Of a stretch of 64,000 nt of DNA, positions 1-13,719 are shown one piece after another (the stretch's first letter is position 1; every line of letters begins with the position of its first letter). The position numbers were made by a program, and so were the translations under genes. Origin of the DNA: Sphagnum compactum. Its lineage: Eukaryota; Bryophyta; Sphagnopsida; Sphagnales. The notes under the pieces were generated by a model. The model was given only the letters and a program-made list of their open reading frames with translations, was not told the DNA's origin and did no database searches. The stretch is from contig OZ234496.1 in assembly GCA_965153455.1 (NCBI GenBank), positions 1,302,001 through 1,366,000 on the forward strand, given 5' to 3'.

Positions 1-1810
1 GTAGGCCACGGTCAGACCTTCAATTGAACTTACCAGCTTTGCAGAAGCTGGAGAACATGCTCCTTGTATGTGCAGTAACTCTTGAAGCTGATAGGCTTTT
101 TCCAGTAAATTTGTTTCTCTATTGAAATATGTCTCAAGTATTGTGTTTTAATTTCAAGCCTGTCATAATGGTATCAACCAAGTTGAATGATTAGAAACAA
201 GTTGAAGGTTGGACCAATTTCAGTACTATACCACATGACATGGCTGTTTAGCACAAAGTTGTTGACTTTGTCTTCCCCTCTCATTGTCTCTTGTTCTGCC
301 AGGACTCATTAGACATTTACCGTGAAATGGAATTTTGGTATGTTGACCGTGGAGTTGCTGGTGCTGAGACAATCAACCGAGTGGACTCAAAGGACTCTGT
401 TCAAAGGCAGGAAGAGAAATGGTGGTTGCCAACTCCAAAGGTACCAGTCAGTGGTCTGAGTGAAGCATCAAGGAGACTATTGCATCACCAAAGGGATGCC
501 ACTAGTCAAATCCTCAAAGCAGCCATGGCAATTAATTCCCAGGTTTTGTCTGAAATGGAGATTCCACACATCTACTTGAATTCTCTTCCCAAGGTGACTA
601 TCATCGCTAGCTCTATCCATCAGCCCTGTATGGTTTACGTCTTTGATTGAACACCTGGTTCTGTTTTATTTCAGAGAAGTTATGGGCCCTTTTATGTCTG
701 GTCAAAAATGTCTCTAATCTTGTTAGAAGTTTATCCCACTATTTTTAATCAGATTGACAGAAGATCAAAAGTTACTGACTCTTATGAAGAAATGGAAGTT
801 GTGTTCACATGCTTGCTTCTCATTTCAACTTGCGTAGTGTCTGATATTCTACTTGATTTTTGCAGAATGGGAGGTCAAGCCTTGGAGATGTACTATACCG
901 AACTATATCTTCTGACAACTTCTCAGCTGAAGGATTCCTATCCACACTGGATACTTCAGATGAGCACAGCATACTAGATTTAGCAAACCGATTAGAGACC
1001 ACAGTACTTGTATGGGGACAGCAGACTCACTTGAGACACTCACAGGTGTGGGCTAATGGAATGAAATCCAATGCAAAAGCATCATGGGGAAAGGTGAGGG
1101 AGTTTGTCAGTGAGGTGGATAGAAGGGTGGTGCTAGCAGATAGAGTAGAGAGTGTGCTAATCAGTCTGAAGCAGCGTGTCCCAGGGCTGCCACAGACTTC
1201 CTTGGACACCAACAAAATCCAATTCAACAGGGTGGGCATCTCTGAGGACTTTTGCAAGTAGTCAATAACCTGTGCAAGCATTCCTGGATTATTAGCTCCA
1301 TATTCTCAGAAGAAAGAGGTTGCAGGAAATGTGTACAGAGATGCATTAGCTTCCCTTAAAACTGACGACTCTTTGTGGACGGATTTGCAGGATGTTGGGT
1401 ATTCAATATTGGAGAGCTATTCACGAGTGCTTGAAAGTTTGGCATTCAACATCATTGCACGGATTGATGATGTTCGGTATGCGGATGACCTAGTGATACG
1501 CGCACTATCACCAGCAATTGCACCAGAAAGAGATTGCAATACAGAGTCACATCCCTGTCACGATAGATCAGATGGTGCATTCGACATGCAGTTGACTGCT
1601 GTTACCACTCTTTACGACACCCCCTCTGTTTCTCCAAGTGCATCCCCTCCTAGTCCCAATCTGATCACTGATGCTCCTCGTGACAGTATGAGAAGGACTG
1701 CATCACTATTCTCTTCTTTCAGCAAAGTCATATCAGAGTACACAGGTTATGGAGGCAATCTTGAGAGCAGTAATAATGCTCTTCACTGCCCACCAGCCGA
1801 GCATGAATAG
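1..1810 (+). CDS. Rop guanine nucleotide exchange factor (PRONE domain), 3' part
   Basis: This encodes the C-terminal part of a RopGEF, the plant family that loads GTP on Rho-of-plants GTPases at the plasma membrane in polar growth and receptor-kinase signalling. I place exons at <1-65, 303-593, 866-1231 and 1391-1810 (stop TAG 1808-1810). All introns are GT-AG and phase 0, and about 379 residues are visible. Family-typical PRONE blocks are seen in order: NLPALQKLENMLL, EMEFWYVDRG, VQRQEEKWWLPTPKVP, QILKAAMAINSQVLSEME, SSLGDVLYRTISSDNFS, LKQRVPGLPQTSLDTNKIQ and SILESYSRVLESLAFNI. The last ~95 residues, after RIDDVRYADDL, are a Ser/Pro-rich tail, the variable regulatory part in this family. 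The start and the N-terminal third lie before the window. No frame break is seen, so it is likely an intact gene. I cannot say which numbered family member it is. Confidence 0.95.
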
Positions 1811-2280
1811 CTAAAACATCAGCTGGGCATCTGAGCATATCTAATGCTGTGTAAATTTAGCAAATCCTTCTTGCGTTTTGAGTTGGAGGAAGGTAGTGGC
1901 TTCTTCATCAACTTACAAGCATGCAAATTGTAATCAAATAGAAATCATAAACCATTTTGAGGAGGGTTCCTAGGGGTATTTGATTGCGCTTCTGGAGCTC
2001 ACAATCGTAACCTAAGTAGCAACATTGCTGGGAGCTGCCTGATTTATTTGTAGTCCATTTTTTTGTTGATAAGTGAATTATACTAATGAAAAGGTGGGGG
2101 GTCTTTTTGGCTCCCCATTCAATAGCACTTGGTGCTTGCCATAATCCATAGTGCAATTTTGGCAATCCAGTTTAGGCCAAATGCATCTATCTTTGATGTC
2201 CATCCTAATTGGTCCAAATGTAGAATCTCAACCATGTTCTAAATCAAGACTGGGTCAATCCCATATTCACATTTTCATGT
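1811..2280 (+). other. RopGEF 3' flank, probable 3' UTR
   Basis: This stretch follows the RopGEF stop and is less AT-rich than the DNA beyond about 2280. It probably contains the 3' UTR. I see no clear polyadenylation signal that fixes its end, and no coding pattern. Confidence 0.4.
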
Positions 2281-2700
2281 AATTTTCAATGGTGCACGTG
2301 TTAAGTGTCAATAGTGTCAATAGTTGTAGATATGGTGTGTAAATCTTGTGTAAGTGTATATCATTTACATTTACACTTCTGGATTTTTACAAGTTTACCT
2401 ATTGTAATGCATACATACATTATTGGCATGCATACATATATTTTTTACACTTACACGAGGCCATTGTAAATGTTTGTCAAATAATATAAGTGTATTTTTT
2501 AATGCTTATATTAGTCATGTAAAATCATATATGTTTTTACACTTACACGGTTTTCACAACTTAAAATAAATTTACACGATTTTACACTTGCACTTACACG
2601 TTTCATGTTCTACATTTACACTTACACAAAATGTAAATAAATTTGATCATGGGATTTACACGTACATAGAGTGTAAGTCCAAAACCATTTACATGCACAA
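2281..2700. repeat. Diverged TTTACACTTACACG repeat
   Basis: Short units of the type TTTACACTTACACG, and their complement GTGTAAGTGTA, recur irregularly, with clear examples near 2340-2375, 2440-2460, 2540-2555 and 2580-2680. It looks like an old, scrambled simple tandem repeat. No gene is evident. Confidence 0.5.
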
Positions 2701-5700
2701 CATTTTGGTAATTTCATCCATAACCCTCTTCGTATATGTGGGTTTGAATTTTCAGTTTGTGATTTTGTAATTGTTAATGTTGAATGTGTTGTTGATTTGT
2801 AAATATTAATCTCAGTTTTTTTTAAATTAATAATAAAATATCTAATTTTCCCATTTTCCCATGTGTAGAGCAACATTAAACAAAATAGAAACCATAGGTA
2901 TTTAAATACATACATTGCTCTTCATTCAACTTTCAATTCATAGTGAAATAATTTTTGTTTCATCAAAATTATAATTGTCCATAATTTTGGGTTTGGAACA
3001 TCTTTACATGTTTTTATTATAATCAATAGTCATACTTTTCATTGCTTGTAATTATCACATGCATCGATATTATGATAAAACAAAACATAAAGGATAAAAA
3101 ATAATTGACTTATATAATGAAACTTTGTGACAAAACACAAAATCAAAAATGACATTCATTGATTTATAATTCACTTGTAAATAATAAATCGTTTAAAGGC
3201 AATCTTGCATGGAATATACAACTTCAATAATGCATAATTAACTTTATACCATTGGGTAGCTTACAAATCATGTATGAAAATTCAACCATCATTGAGTAGT
3301 TGCATTAGTAAAAAGAGATGTAATACAACATATATATATATTTTTCAACTATACCATAGTTGAATAACAAGTTCATTAGGTCTTTGCCAAGTAATTATTT
3401 AAAGATTTTTTTTTCACAAATATAGTATTTTAGAATATTCCAAAGAGATGCTTCATTTTTTCACAAAAAAATTCTTTGAGAAAAATGTTTTTTTGAAAAT
3501 TTCAACATGTCTAAATTTTTATTTTTTTTGTTGAACCTATTATTCCATTATGGTATTATGATTTACTCTTTCCATTGATATTATCATAATATTGTGAGCT
3601 AAATGGTTATATCTTGCAATTTCACCAATTCTTTTATTGTCTTTTTCATTTGATATTTGATTTGTTCTTGTGCCCTAATTTCATTTATTGGTAAGCTATT
3701 TGTGTTTACTTTGTCATAGTTTTTGTGTTTGTGATTGTTTAGTGAACTTTCTTTACATTTGAACATATTCTTTTTCCAAGTCATCATCTTCTTCACAAAG
3801 TTGTGTTCTATGTTGTTGTCACTACTAGTGATGATCAACTAATCAATTGATGAAAAGACAAATTGTGAAATTTGTGAAATTTAGTTCTATTCAAATGAAG
3901 ATATTGAATTACATTGCGTGCACTATGAATTCAAATATTGAAAATTCAATTCAATTCAATTCAGATTTAATTGAAATTTGAAAATTTGAATTGAATTCAA
4001 ATTCTTGAATTGACCAATACATAGATTGGAATTTGCATTGAATTGAATTTCAATTCAACAATTGGATTAAGGTTCAATTGAATTGAATTCAAATTTAATT
4101 GAAAATAAAAGGGATGCAAATTGATGCCTAAGAAGGCATTGAAAATTTACTTTTGAATATGTTGAATTATTTTTAAAAATATTTATTTATCTTAAATCTT
4201 TCATGTAGAGGGAAAATGGGTTAAATTAATAGAGTTGAAAGAGATAGATTATTATATTATTTGATATACATGACACAAACATGAAAAGGCATATGTTAAT
4301 TTTCCTTTTCATATTCATGTAGGTGGGTAGGAGAAAGGAATGAAATATTTATTATGAATGGATTGAAATAGTAGGCTTGGAAATGGTAGGTATGAATGGC
4401 ACTAGACAAGCATATAGACACCAATTTTTTTATTTCATAGATTTAAGAAAAATAATCTTGCACCTTTTGGTATGTGTTCCCATTATGCATTATTCATCAA
4501 GGATCTTTAAGATGGTCTTTGAAAACAAGTTTGATGAAAAATTGTTAAAACAAATTTAGCAAGTTGAATTCATTAGCATTTGTTATTACACACAATTTTA
4601 ATTCAATTTACATTATTTTGGGAATGTTAATCTTCATTATTGAGGTGGACTATTTTGAATGCATGGGCAAGTTGGCGCATGGATGTATGGAATGGGTTTT
4701 GTGGGTGTGTGCACTTCAATTCTTAGGCATGTAAATTTTATAAAATTGATTGATTATTCAACTTTATTCTTGTACTCCCCAACAAATTTGGTTGTTCCTC
4801 GGTACTTGTTCCATAGTGTTACCTATCCCTTTGGTTTTATTTTACCTAATGTTATAATATTATGTATAAGCTTATATCATGCATTACATGCTACCATTTA
4901 CCTTATTGGTTTGTAAATATATTTAAAACAATGCACAATATCTTGAATGCATGTTTAGTATTGCAGGAAATAAACCTTCCAACAAATGTTTTGACATCAC
5001 ATTAGTTTCAAGCATCCCAATAGGGATCTCACATTAAATGACAAGTTCTAGGAACCTATCTAAACATTTCAAAAATGGAAACAAAAATATATCACCAAAC
5101 TAAAATTAAATTGGAAGTGTAGCCAAAAAAATCATTTTTTTCACAAAATGTGGCAATCCCCCCCTCCCCCCCCCCCCCAAAAGGACATGTGATGGAATAT
5201 TCATTTTTCAATTTTATTTTTTCATTTGTGCAAAATTTTGCACAAAAAATGGTTGTTTCCAACCCATGCAAATGTGGCCCATTTACATTTGTTGGCCCAT
5301 TAATATGTGTGTCTTTGAGGTCTATCGGTGTATAAAATATTATGAACTTATGTGTAGTTTACAAAACAATGGATTTAATTCACATTATGATAATTTCCAA
5401 TTTAATTGATAACACGATAGTAATACAATGGTCCAATTTGTGAATTGAAAAAATCAACATTAACTTATGGCTAATTCTAAATGTTTACATAATTTTCAAA
5501 GGCATTGCTCTTAATCACTCAACGTAACTAAACAATGTTTCCCTTGTTTAATGATCATTTGGAATTTGATTAATAATACATATTGATGTCACTAGTTGTA
5601 ACTAGGCATGTGAATAAGCATAGGCTAAAAACATAAACTTGGGTTCATGGTTTTAGAATAACTTGGAGAATAGGTGTTGTGCAAGATAGAAAGAGGATGA

Positions 5701-7753
5701 CGATGATTCATTATATCTTTTGTGAGAGTGATTTTGAAGCTCTCTAAAATTGTATTAAATTCAATGTCACTTTGGATATTCATATGAGGAATGCACATAA
5801 GTAGTCAAATTTTAATATTGCCAAAGATTGCATCCAATAGCTATGCATGTTGGGAAATTCAAATAATTTGTAGTAAAATCACTTGAAACAAGGCAAATTA
5901 GTGAACCAAACCTAATTGAAATTTCATAATGATGTAAAAATCATATGGCATTGAGTGAAGTTGCAAGTTGTTTAGTAGAACAATATGATTTCTTTGGAAC
6001 CTAAATATGATATATGATTAAGCTTGAGTGAGTTCACAAATAGAAAAATTAACAATTTTTACTTTCGATTTCCTATATATATATGTATATACATAATATT
6101 TGAAAAACATACACTAAATTTGATTTTCATTGTGTTAATAAGCCCATAATATTAAAGGAAGTAATGAATGGAAAACTATAAAATTTTAGACATGAATTAT
6201 GATATTTTAAAATTAAGAGGAACTTTTTTTTCACTTGATTGTTGGTAAGGCTCGATGACATATGTTATTCTTAAACATTTGGTAAAACATTCATTATAGT
6301 TTTCAACAAATAGAAATTGGAAACTAACCAAATTCAAAGCTTTTGAAAATCACCCGAACCAAATTTAAAGCCTTGGAAAGTCATCATGGTGATGATCACA
6401 AGAAAGATGGTCTATGGTTTAAGGTTTATGAATTTGAAAATGCCAACCATGTTAATCAATTTTGAATGTCATAATGAATATAAATTTTATTTATTTTATA
6501 ATCTTATAATCCAAATATTGTAAGATTTGGATCAAATAAGATAACACAATTTCTTTAATGATTTGAATTTCAAGAGACAAGGAAGGAGTTGTTGAGACAA
6601 AGTTTTTGGATGTAAAGACCAGGCATATAAGGGCAAATGGGAGGGAAGACAAAAACTTATGAATTGCAATAGAAAGCTTGGAAAGTTGCAAGATTAAAAA
6701 GGAAACTTTGATCCAAAGTTGTTGGGAATGGAAGAAAAGGAATTGGCACATACCCATTTTCATTAAAGTGAGTATGCGAGGTTAAAGCTCTATAGAGGTG
6801 TTGTAATTAAGAAGTTGGTAAACAAAACTCAAACCAAGCTAAAACCAAGATCAGGCCAAGCTCAAACAGGAAAAGATGTTGAAACATTAACCAAGGTAGG
6901 AATTTGAACTTGTAGAAAACTAAGCTAAAAACAAATAAAGATAAAGGATGAATTGAACTATGATTTTACTTTAAAGAAGAATGAAGTGCACAAAACCGAA
7001 GTAAATCGAAAGAATGTGTAAATGCAAACTTAAAGTTAATAGTTGTTGAATGCAACAATCATCTTTCACAAAGGGTAATTGGAAAGGTAGAAATGCATAA
7101 AATTAGTCGATAATATTGAACAAATAAAATATGTGCACATCTCGAAAAGATATGGTGCAACAAAGGGAGGAAGATAGGAAGCATATTATTATGCTAGAAT
7201 ATGAAGTAAGGTGTAGTCATGAAGATATCATGTACATTCAATTGTGGTAGAAAGGCTTAAAGTAGAAATGGAAAATGATGAATATGGTAGTTAAAAGAAA
7301 AACTATGAATGAATGCCTTAGGGCCATAAGCACACAACAATGATTGAGGAATTGAATTGAACTTGAAATTTGAATTGAGAACTTTTGGAAATCCAAGATG
7401 TCACATTCTCTCACATATACAAATTATGGTTAACACTTCAACATTTGGATTGCAATGAAAAAGAATATAAAATTATGAGGAAGGTATACATGTGGTGTTT
7501 TATCTTTTAATAAGTATTTCTTTTTTTGGTTATGTAGATGGATCATGGAGGGACTAGAATCTTTGTTGGAGCTAGTGCTTCTAGATTTCAACATAAAGCA
7601 TTTAAAGGTTTAGCCATAATTAGTTTAGTTTCAAGCTAAATGAAATTTATGCAAGCAAGCAATGAATTGAAAACCATGAAAAAAGTGCGGCACAACAATT
7701 TTCTTCTCTTAGCTTCCTCTAGATTGTTGATGTCTTTCACATGTGAGAATATA
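2701..7753. other. AT-rich spacer without recognisable genes
   Basis: Very AT-rich DNA with only short chance reading frames. Around 3926-4110 it is built from AATTCAATTGAATT-like words that read nearly the same on both strands. A poly-C run lies at about 5159-5178. I see no convincing gene, RNA or named transposon. Confidence 0.5.
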
Positions 7754-7847
7754 ATTTTTAACCTTTTTGAGATGACTATTTTTTATCATAGGATTGGGTA
7801 ATTTTAAACCTTTTTGAGATGACTATTTTTGATCATAGGATTTGGTC
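7754..7847. repeat. 47-bp tandem duplication
   Basis: Two adjacent copies, 7754-7800 and 7801-7847, share the core ACCTTTTTGAGATGACTATT followed by ATCATAGGATT, with a few mismatches. Confidence 0.8.
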
Positions 7848-8850
7848 TTTAAACAAGATATCAAGAAATTAAAAAAATAGTTTAATGAATTCATTGAGGG
7901 GAGAGAAATACATAGATAACATTCCTTGGTTATGAGTTGTGTGTTTTACATCTTATAAAAGGTACTTGACAATTACATTGAAATGGGTTGAAACCTTGAT
8001 CAACTTTTGCACTAGGATTTATGCACATAAAAAAATTATTATTATAATTCATGTGCTATGTTATCTCTAATTTACAATTGACATGATCTGAAATTCTACT
8101 AAAATCCACATTTCTCATTTTTATGTTTGTAATTCCCAATGAGCCATTTACAATTTAAAACATATTGATTAGTCTATGGCACTACAAAGCTCATGTTAAT
8201 TATTAAATAATAGGGTAGGCATTGGAAAACACCTTGTTATTTTCTAGTTACTATTTTTCTTTAAATATGGGAATTATTTTCATTTCCATAATATATGTAT
8301 TCATACATAGTTCTTTGTTAATTCCAAGATACATACATTTGTACTTGAAATGATTGAAATTAGTTCAAATTTTTGTTTCCTTTATGTCCATAGTATAATA
8401 TGTAGTGGTAGCCAATTCCTTTTCATCCATGATATGTACTTGCACCCATTTCCTTTTTTTCCAAACATATACTTGCACACATTTCCTTTTCATCCATAAT
8501 ATATAATTGCACTTGAGGTTGTTAATATAATCAGTAGGATTTTTGTTTCTCTTTCATCCGTATAATGACATACATGTACCCATTTCCTTCTCATCCATAG
8601 TGCATGCTTGAACTTGAATTTTTGCTAAATGTTAATAAGATTTCTGTTTCCTTCTTATCAATATTTATTTTACTAATTAACTTTTGCCTAATTTCACATG
8701 AAAAATATGAATTCAACCTATAGAAAGGATTTTTCATGAAAAAAATGACCCAAATTTGCTAGATTTTGAAAAAAATCCAAATCACAAATTTTTTATGATG
8801 AGTTCCAATAGTTAGCCAATAATTTAGAAGGTGTTTTTTTCCTATTTTCA
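7848..8850. repeat. AT-rich spacer with diverged TTTCCTTTTCATCCAT repeats
   Basis: From about 8355 to 8660 the phrase CATTTCCTTTTCATCCATA, followed by a TATGTACTTGCAC-like stretch, recurs four or five times with heavy divergence. The rest of the interval shows no gene. Confidence 0.45.
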
Positions 8851-8920
8851 TATATAACATGTAGTCAAATTTGGCTAAGATAATTTCTAGATGATTACCA
8901 CTTTGACCACATCACAAAAT
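8851..8920 (+). repeat. Dispersed GCCAAATTTGGC-family repeat, fragment
   Basis: The words CAAATTTGGCTAAGA and then TTTCTAGATGATTACCACTT match the conserved part of the repeat seen at 52930-53070, reverse-complemented at 16602-16687, and inside an intron at 20100-20260. This copy is short and diverged. Confidence 0.5.
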
Positions 8921-9199
8921 CTTTAATATAAACCTTGCTTTTTTATCATAAGTTTTACTTGAGATTAATTGAAATCATTTGGGATTTTCCAATATTTGAG
9001 TGTTGGCGCACTTTTTGGGGACCATGGGAAAATCATAGTAAGTATGATGGTGTTGAATCTTCATATTTTGGTCATGATGTTGGCTAACATATTACCATTA
9101 TGCATCTTGATTCAACCCTTTGGGATTCTTGTCCAAAATATCCTTTTTGCGAAAGCCAACCTAATAGACTTGGGTGGATTAACACCCCACAATGGTACC

Positions 9200-9390
9200 T
9201 TGGTAAAAACCTCCAAAAAATTTTAGGTTGCCACACCCTTGTAAATATTTTGTCCTAAAATTAAATCAAAGCCTTTGACTTCAACTTTAACATTTTTGAA
9301 ATGAATAGTGTAATGCCTAAGGTTGCGGGCATTATTGAAATAAGGGTTCATGTAAGGCCAACCTAAAACAGGTGTCATTCCAATAATGCA
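9200..9390 (-). pseudogene. Unrecognised degraded coding-like stretch
   Basis: On the minus strand a 53-codon open stretch reads through a phrase like KVEVKGFDLILGQNIYKG. It has the look of a transposon polyprotein scrap, but I could not assign it to a family. The flanking frame has stops. It is listed only because its composition is more protein-like than its surroundings. Confidence 0.2.
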
Positions 9391-9954
9391 TGTAACCAAA
9401 GGTGTTACACAATGTAAAATTCAACATTTTTTTAATTCTATTTTTTCCCATAAATACTTGGCAAATACCTATGATTCCCATATCTTGAAATGTCCTTCCA
9501 ACTACACTATTTTAAAAAAAAAGGTTTTTACCAATGTTGTGCAAGTATCCAAATCCAAATGTGAGAATTGTTGTATTTGGATTAGGGTATAAAAAATTTA
9601 ACCTAACCATATTCAAATATTAAAATTCAATGTAAACCTTTACCCATATTGAACCACCAATCATGGTAAAACTTATAGGATAAAACTCGAAACCTTTTAC
9701 CCACTTGTTTTCGGTGGAAAAAACCCTTGAAGACCTCCATGGGTTTTAGTGTTTGAGATGGGTACAATTAAGGTTTAGGGTTTCTCCCATCACATTGAGT
9801 TTGTGTGTATATGTTTCCTCTTTGCATCTTCGCGTTTTGCGACAATTATTTTTTCAATTTCCTCTTTGCATCTTTGCATTTCATTGAAGTAAATTTTCTC
9901 ATTGATCATTTCAAAGAACAAATGAATGTGTGTATGGGTGCGCGTGAGTATGTG

Positions 9955-11455
9955 TGTTAATGTTCTATTTTTTGGTGTTTTTATTATTTAGAAGCTCTAA
10001 TTTGGAAGTTTCAATTCTTTAATGTTTCTATGTACCTGTGGTGGAAACTTAGATTTTTGTACTTTCCAGTGTTTGTGTTTATTTATAAGTTCCAATTTGG
10101 AGGTTCATATTTCTTTTAAAAGCTTCAAGTATGTATTTGTTTATCCAAATGTGTATTTATTTGTTTGACTTTTCTAGTCTATGTTTGAGTTTCGATTTCT
10201 TTGTTTTCTAGTGTTTATTCTTTTTTGGAAATTTCAACTTCTTTTAAGAGTTTGAAATGTGTATTTGTCTATTCAAGTTCATATCAATTTGGGTCAACAC
10301 TCAAAGGAGCCAAAAAGGGGTTTGATGTCATAAATTGTCATTAAATAGAGATTTATTTATTTATTGTCATTTGAAACCATGGTAATCATAAAAGTTATTT
10401 ATTTATAATACGAATGAATGTTAAGAAACTCAAATTAAAAATCCATTTGATCCAAGTTTAGGTCTTGGTTTAGTTAAGGATTTTTGAAATTTGAAATTTT
10501 GTTTCATTAAAAAATGAAATTTTATAAAGGATTTTCAAAGGATTCATATAATAAAAGTAAATTGATGATAAAAAAAAATGATAATAACCTATTAAACACA
10601 CTTAAAAATCATTCATAATTTTAAAAATATGAAAATCTAAAACTTTGAAAATTCAAAATATATTTCAGAATTCCAAAAATTTCAAGAGTTTTACCACATA
10701 TATATATGGGGTATAATGTACATGATGTATTGATTTTTTTTTGTTTATAATACATTAAATTAAAAACCTTAAAATAATGAACTTTTTTAAATATGATTTG
10801 ATATTATCATCATTTTAAAGATAAAACATAAAATTTGTAAGGAATCTACATGCTTTTACAAAATCCAATTTATTAAAAATAATTAAGAAAAAAAGTTTAT
10901 TGCAGTAATTATTATCATTTTTCATAACAAGACGTAAAAAAAAATTGGTTCAAAAATTCATTTGTATGAAAACTTATTTTGGGAAAATAGGACATGCAAT
11001 CCTAATATAAAATAATGCCAATGGCTATTTTGAATGTGTCATTTGTTTGATTTTTTGGTGTATGTTCAAGCTTCAATTCCTTTACTCTTTGGTGTATGTT
11101 TTCAATTTTCAATTTTTTTTTAAAAGCTTCAATTTTTTCTTTTCAATTTCTTTGGTGCATGTGTTTCAAATTGTGTTTATTTGAGTGTATAAATTGTGAG
11201 TTCCTATTTTTGTTTATTTGATTTTTTGGGTATATGTGCACTGATTTTTGTCAATTTCAATTTCAATTTCTTTGGTGCTATAAGTTCTTTGGTGTATGTG
11301 TTTATTTGGAAGCTTCAATTTTTGTATGTATGTAAGAACTTTGATTTCTTTGGTGTATTTGCTTTGATTTTTGTGGCTATGATTTATCTATGTCTATAAA
11401 TTGTGAATTTTGATTTTCATATGTCCAATTTCTCTGGTGTACGTGCTTCATTTTT
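9955..11455. repeat. Diverged ~75-bp repeats (TTTGGTGTATGTG type), split by an insertion
   Basis: The phrases TTTGGTGTATGTGTTTATTT and GGAAGCTTCAATTT alternate from about 9955 to 10275 and resume from about 11045 to 11455. The gap between is filled by the inverted-repeat element copy described separately, which suggests the element inserted into an existing array. No gene is supported. Confidence 0.5.
10281..11045 (-). mobile_element. ~750-bp terminal-inverted-repeat element, copy A
   Basis: This segment is largely the reverse complement of 13720-14470. Shared anchors include GAAACCATGGTAATCAT, AAGAAACTCAAATTAAAAAT and GTTTAGTTAAGGA. Its left end carries GTCAACACTCAAAGGAGCC. The expected partner end near 11025-11040 survives as TTTTGAATGTGTC. 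It has no coding capacity, so it behaves like a MITE. No target duplication was recognised. Confidence 0.6.
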
Positions 11456-11459
11456 TATT

Positions 11460-12025
11460 ATGGAAACCATGTGGAACCCTAAAGTTGTGAAATCCAATTT
11501 TGTAAGGTTATAATCCTGAAGTGAATTCCAATTATGTATGGTTTCAATTTTTTAAGGTGATTCTTTTTTGGTATCATTTATTATGGATGGTTCTATTATA
11601 ATGGTTTGCAAGAGTGGAACTCTAAAATTGTGGGATCCAATTTTATATGGTTCCAATTTTGAGGTGAGATTTAATTTTGTATGGTTTCAACTTTTGAGGT
11701 GTTTTTTTAATTGTAACTTATTATGAATGGTTCCAAATTTTGAATTGTGAGATTCAATTCTATATGATTCCAATTTTGAGGTGAATTTTTTTTATATGGT
11801 TCCAATTTTGAAGTGGTTATTTTTTGGTGTAACTATATTTTGTATGTTTGCAAATGTTTCATTATTTTCTAGTGTAATTATGTGGAACCATAAAGGTGTG
11901 AGATCTATTTATGTATGGTTCTATTAAGTGGTTTCATTCTTTTCTACTATAATTTTAGGGAACTTTGAAACTATGATATCCAATTCTATATGGTTTATGT
12001 TGTAATTGTATGTAATTTTGAGGTG
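11460..12025. repeat. Diverged tandem repeat of ~80-150 bp
   Basis: The phrase GTGGAACYCTAAA, followed by GTGRGATCCAATTTTATATGG and TTCCAATTTTGAGGTG, recurs near 11469, 11613, 11735, 11881 and 11957. Copies are strongly diverged and spacing is irregular. Confidence 0.55.
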
Positions 12026-12309
12026 GTGTGAACTCTATAGGTTTTATATTTTCATTTTTTTACTGTTTTATGCATGCAACTAGAAGAATGTCAACAAGTG
12101 CAACATTTGAAATGTTATATGAACATGATGAATTTATTTGATCAACTAACGCCCCAATCAGATCACTTAGCCCAATTGGATCAAGAGACATTTAATCTTG
12201 ATATGGAGGTAGTTTGGGAACTTTTCATTCCACAACCCAAGTTAATCATAAGTTGTGGTACCATATTCATCACATTTTTTATTATTTGGGGTTTTTTTGT
12301 TGTTAATGG

Positions 12310-13480
12310 TGTTGTAATAGATTCTTGCAATTTAAAAATGTTACGATGTGTTACATATGCCACCCTTCTACGATGTAAGTTGATGTTAGGAATTTGTCCC
12401 AAGGGAAGAACAAAGGGCTTTTAAGTTATAACAAAAACCATGGCATAAGATCACTGAAAAAAACATGTTTTTAATGAACATCCCAAGGATATATAAGAGG
12501 CAGGAGTTGTTTCTATTGTAGAAAAATGATGAAAATTAACAATGAAAAACAAGTTGCCAAAAAAAAAAAAATTGTCCCTCCTTCTTAAATTACAAATTTT
12601 TATGGTAATCACAAGCCTTATACCAAATCTAACCCAACACAACATATTTCTTGGAAGATTTAATGTTGTACGTTGCTAAAGGATACCATCTTTTGTATTT
12701 GTTGAAAATTCATGGTTGAAGCATTTAATTCTTCGTTAATATGGGTGGGTACAATTTCCATCTCAATGGTAGTTGGTGAATGAAGCCCTTCTAGATATTG
12801 TGATAAAATTTAGGGAAAAATATGTTGTCCCAACTTTTGCTCCTTGTATTACATGCATGACTTCTTTTGATTTTTAGATGTTGTGCATTAACTACAACAT
12901 GTTTGCTATGGTTATTAGCTTTATCAACAATTTATGGGAGCCCACCCATGTGATTGTTGGGGTTTTTGAAATGCAAAATATAATTAGTGTAACCATAACA
13001 AACTAGGTGAAAGAAATTACTTGACTCATTTGGTTTACTTTACAAATTCATTGTTTTTGTTAAAGCTAAAGGTTCAAATTTGAACACATTAATCAATGCC
13101 TTGAAGTTTGTAGTTTTTTGTTTTCCCCTTCAATTACCTACCCCATTTGTAAGATCATGTTTTAATCGTGCAATGTTAAAGGCAACTTAGTATGCCAATA
13201 ATGACGCCAAAGTTTGTCAGGGTTTTTCAAAGATCAATTTGAGAACTACTGAAACATCAATACAAAAAATTATTACTCGGATTAAAAAATCAAGGAAAGG
13301 AAAGAAAAAATGGAAAGATGTTTGTATCATTGCAAGACTACCAATAAGGATTTCAAAATTTTTGTGAAGATGCAATTTGCTTCAAAAATTATCTTATTTC
13401 TAAACACTCTCAAATACCAAAATGTAATCTCCATATATTATGGATGACAATAGGCTTTACATTTGTCTTTTACAATGTTA
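12310..13480 (+). pseudogene. Dead hAT-type transposase
   Basis: Conceptual translation across frameshifts and stops gives the ordered phrases of a plant hAT-family transposase. A BED-finger-like stretch may lie near 12320-12430 (weak). Then come a DUF659-type core near 12680-12860, a phrase like WEPTHVIVGVFEMQN near 12935-12975, LLDSFGLLYKFIVFVK with GSNLNTLINALKFV near 13020-13115, and a lysine-rich segment to about 13320. No C-terminal dimerisation (HATC) part was found. Several internal stops and at least two frameshifts mean it is not functional. It lies between the two inverted copies of the ~750-bp element. Confidence 0.6.
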
Positions 13481-13719
13481 ATGGGCCAAACTTGGGTTGT
13501 GGCTTAAACCATTGCTAATACATTGTTTCTTGTTGTTAAAAAGTGTGTTTTAAACCAAATTCAAAGGTAGTGATTGTTATTTCAAATTTCAATTTGTGCA
13601 TTATTATGAAAATTGGTGTGGTTGGCATTGAAACTTTGAATCAACCACTAATGTGTGATGATTTTGATTTAGAATTGTAAGAATTTAAGTGAAGGATGAT
13701 GGCGCAAGTTGTGGGGATG

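Noticed and set aside
12074-12309. Start of an intact hAT gene in the 116-codon frame
   Set aside because: Only the downstream part has weak BED-like spacing. The first 70 codons match nothing I recognise, so I did not extend the pseudogene to 12074.
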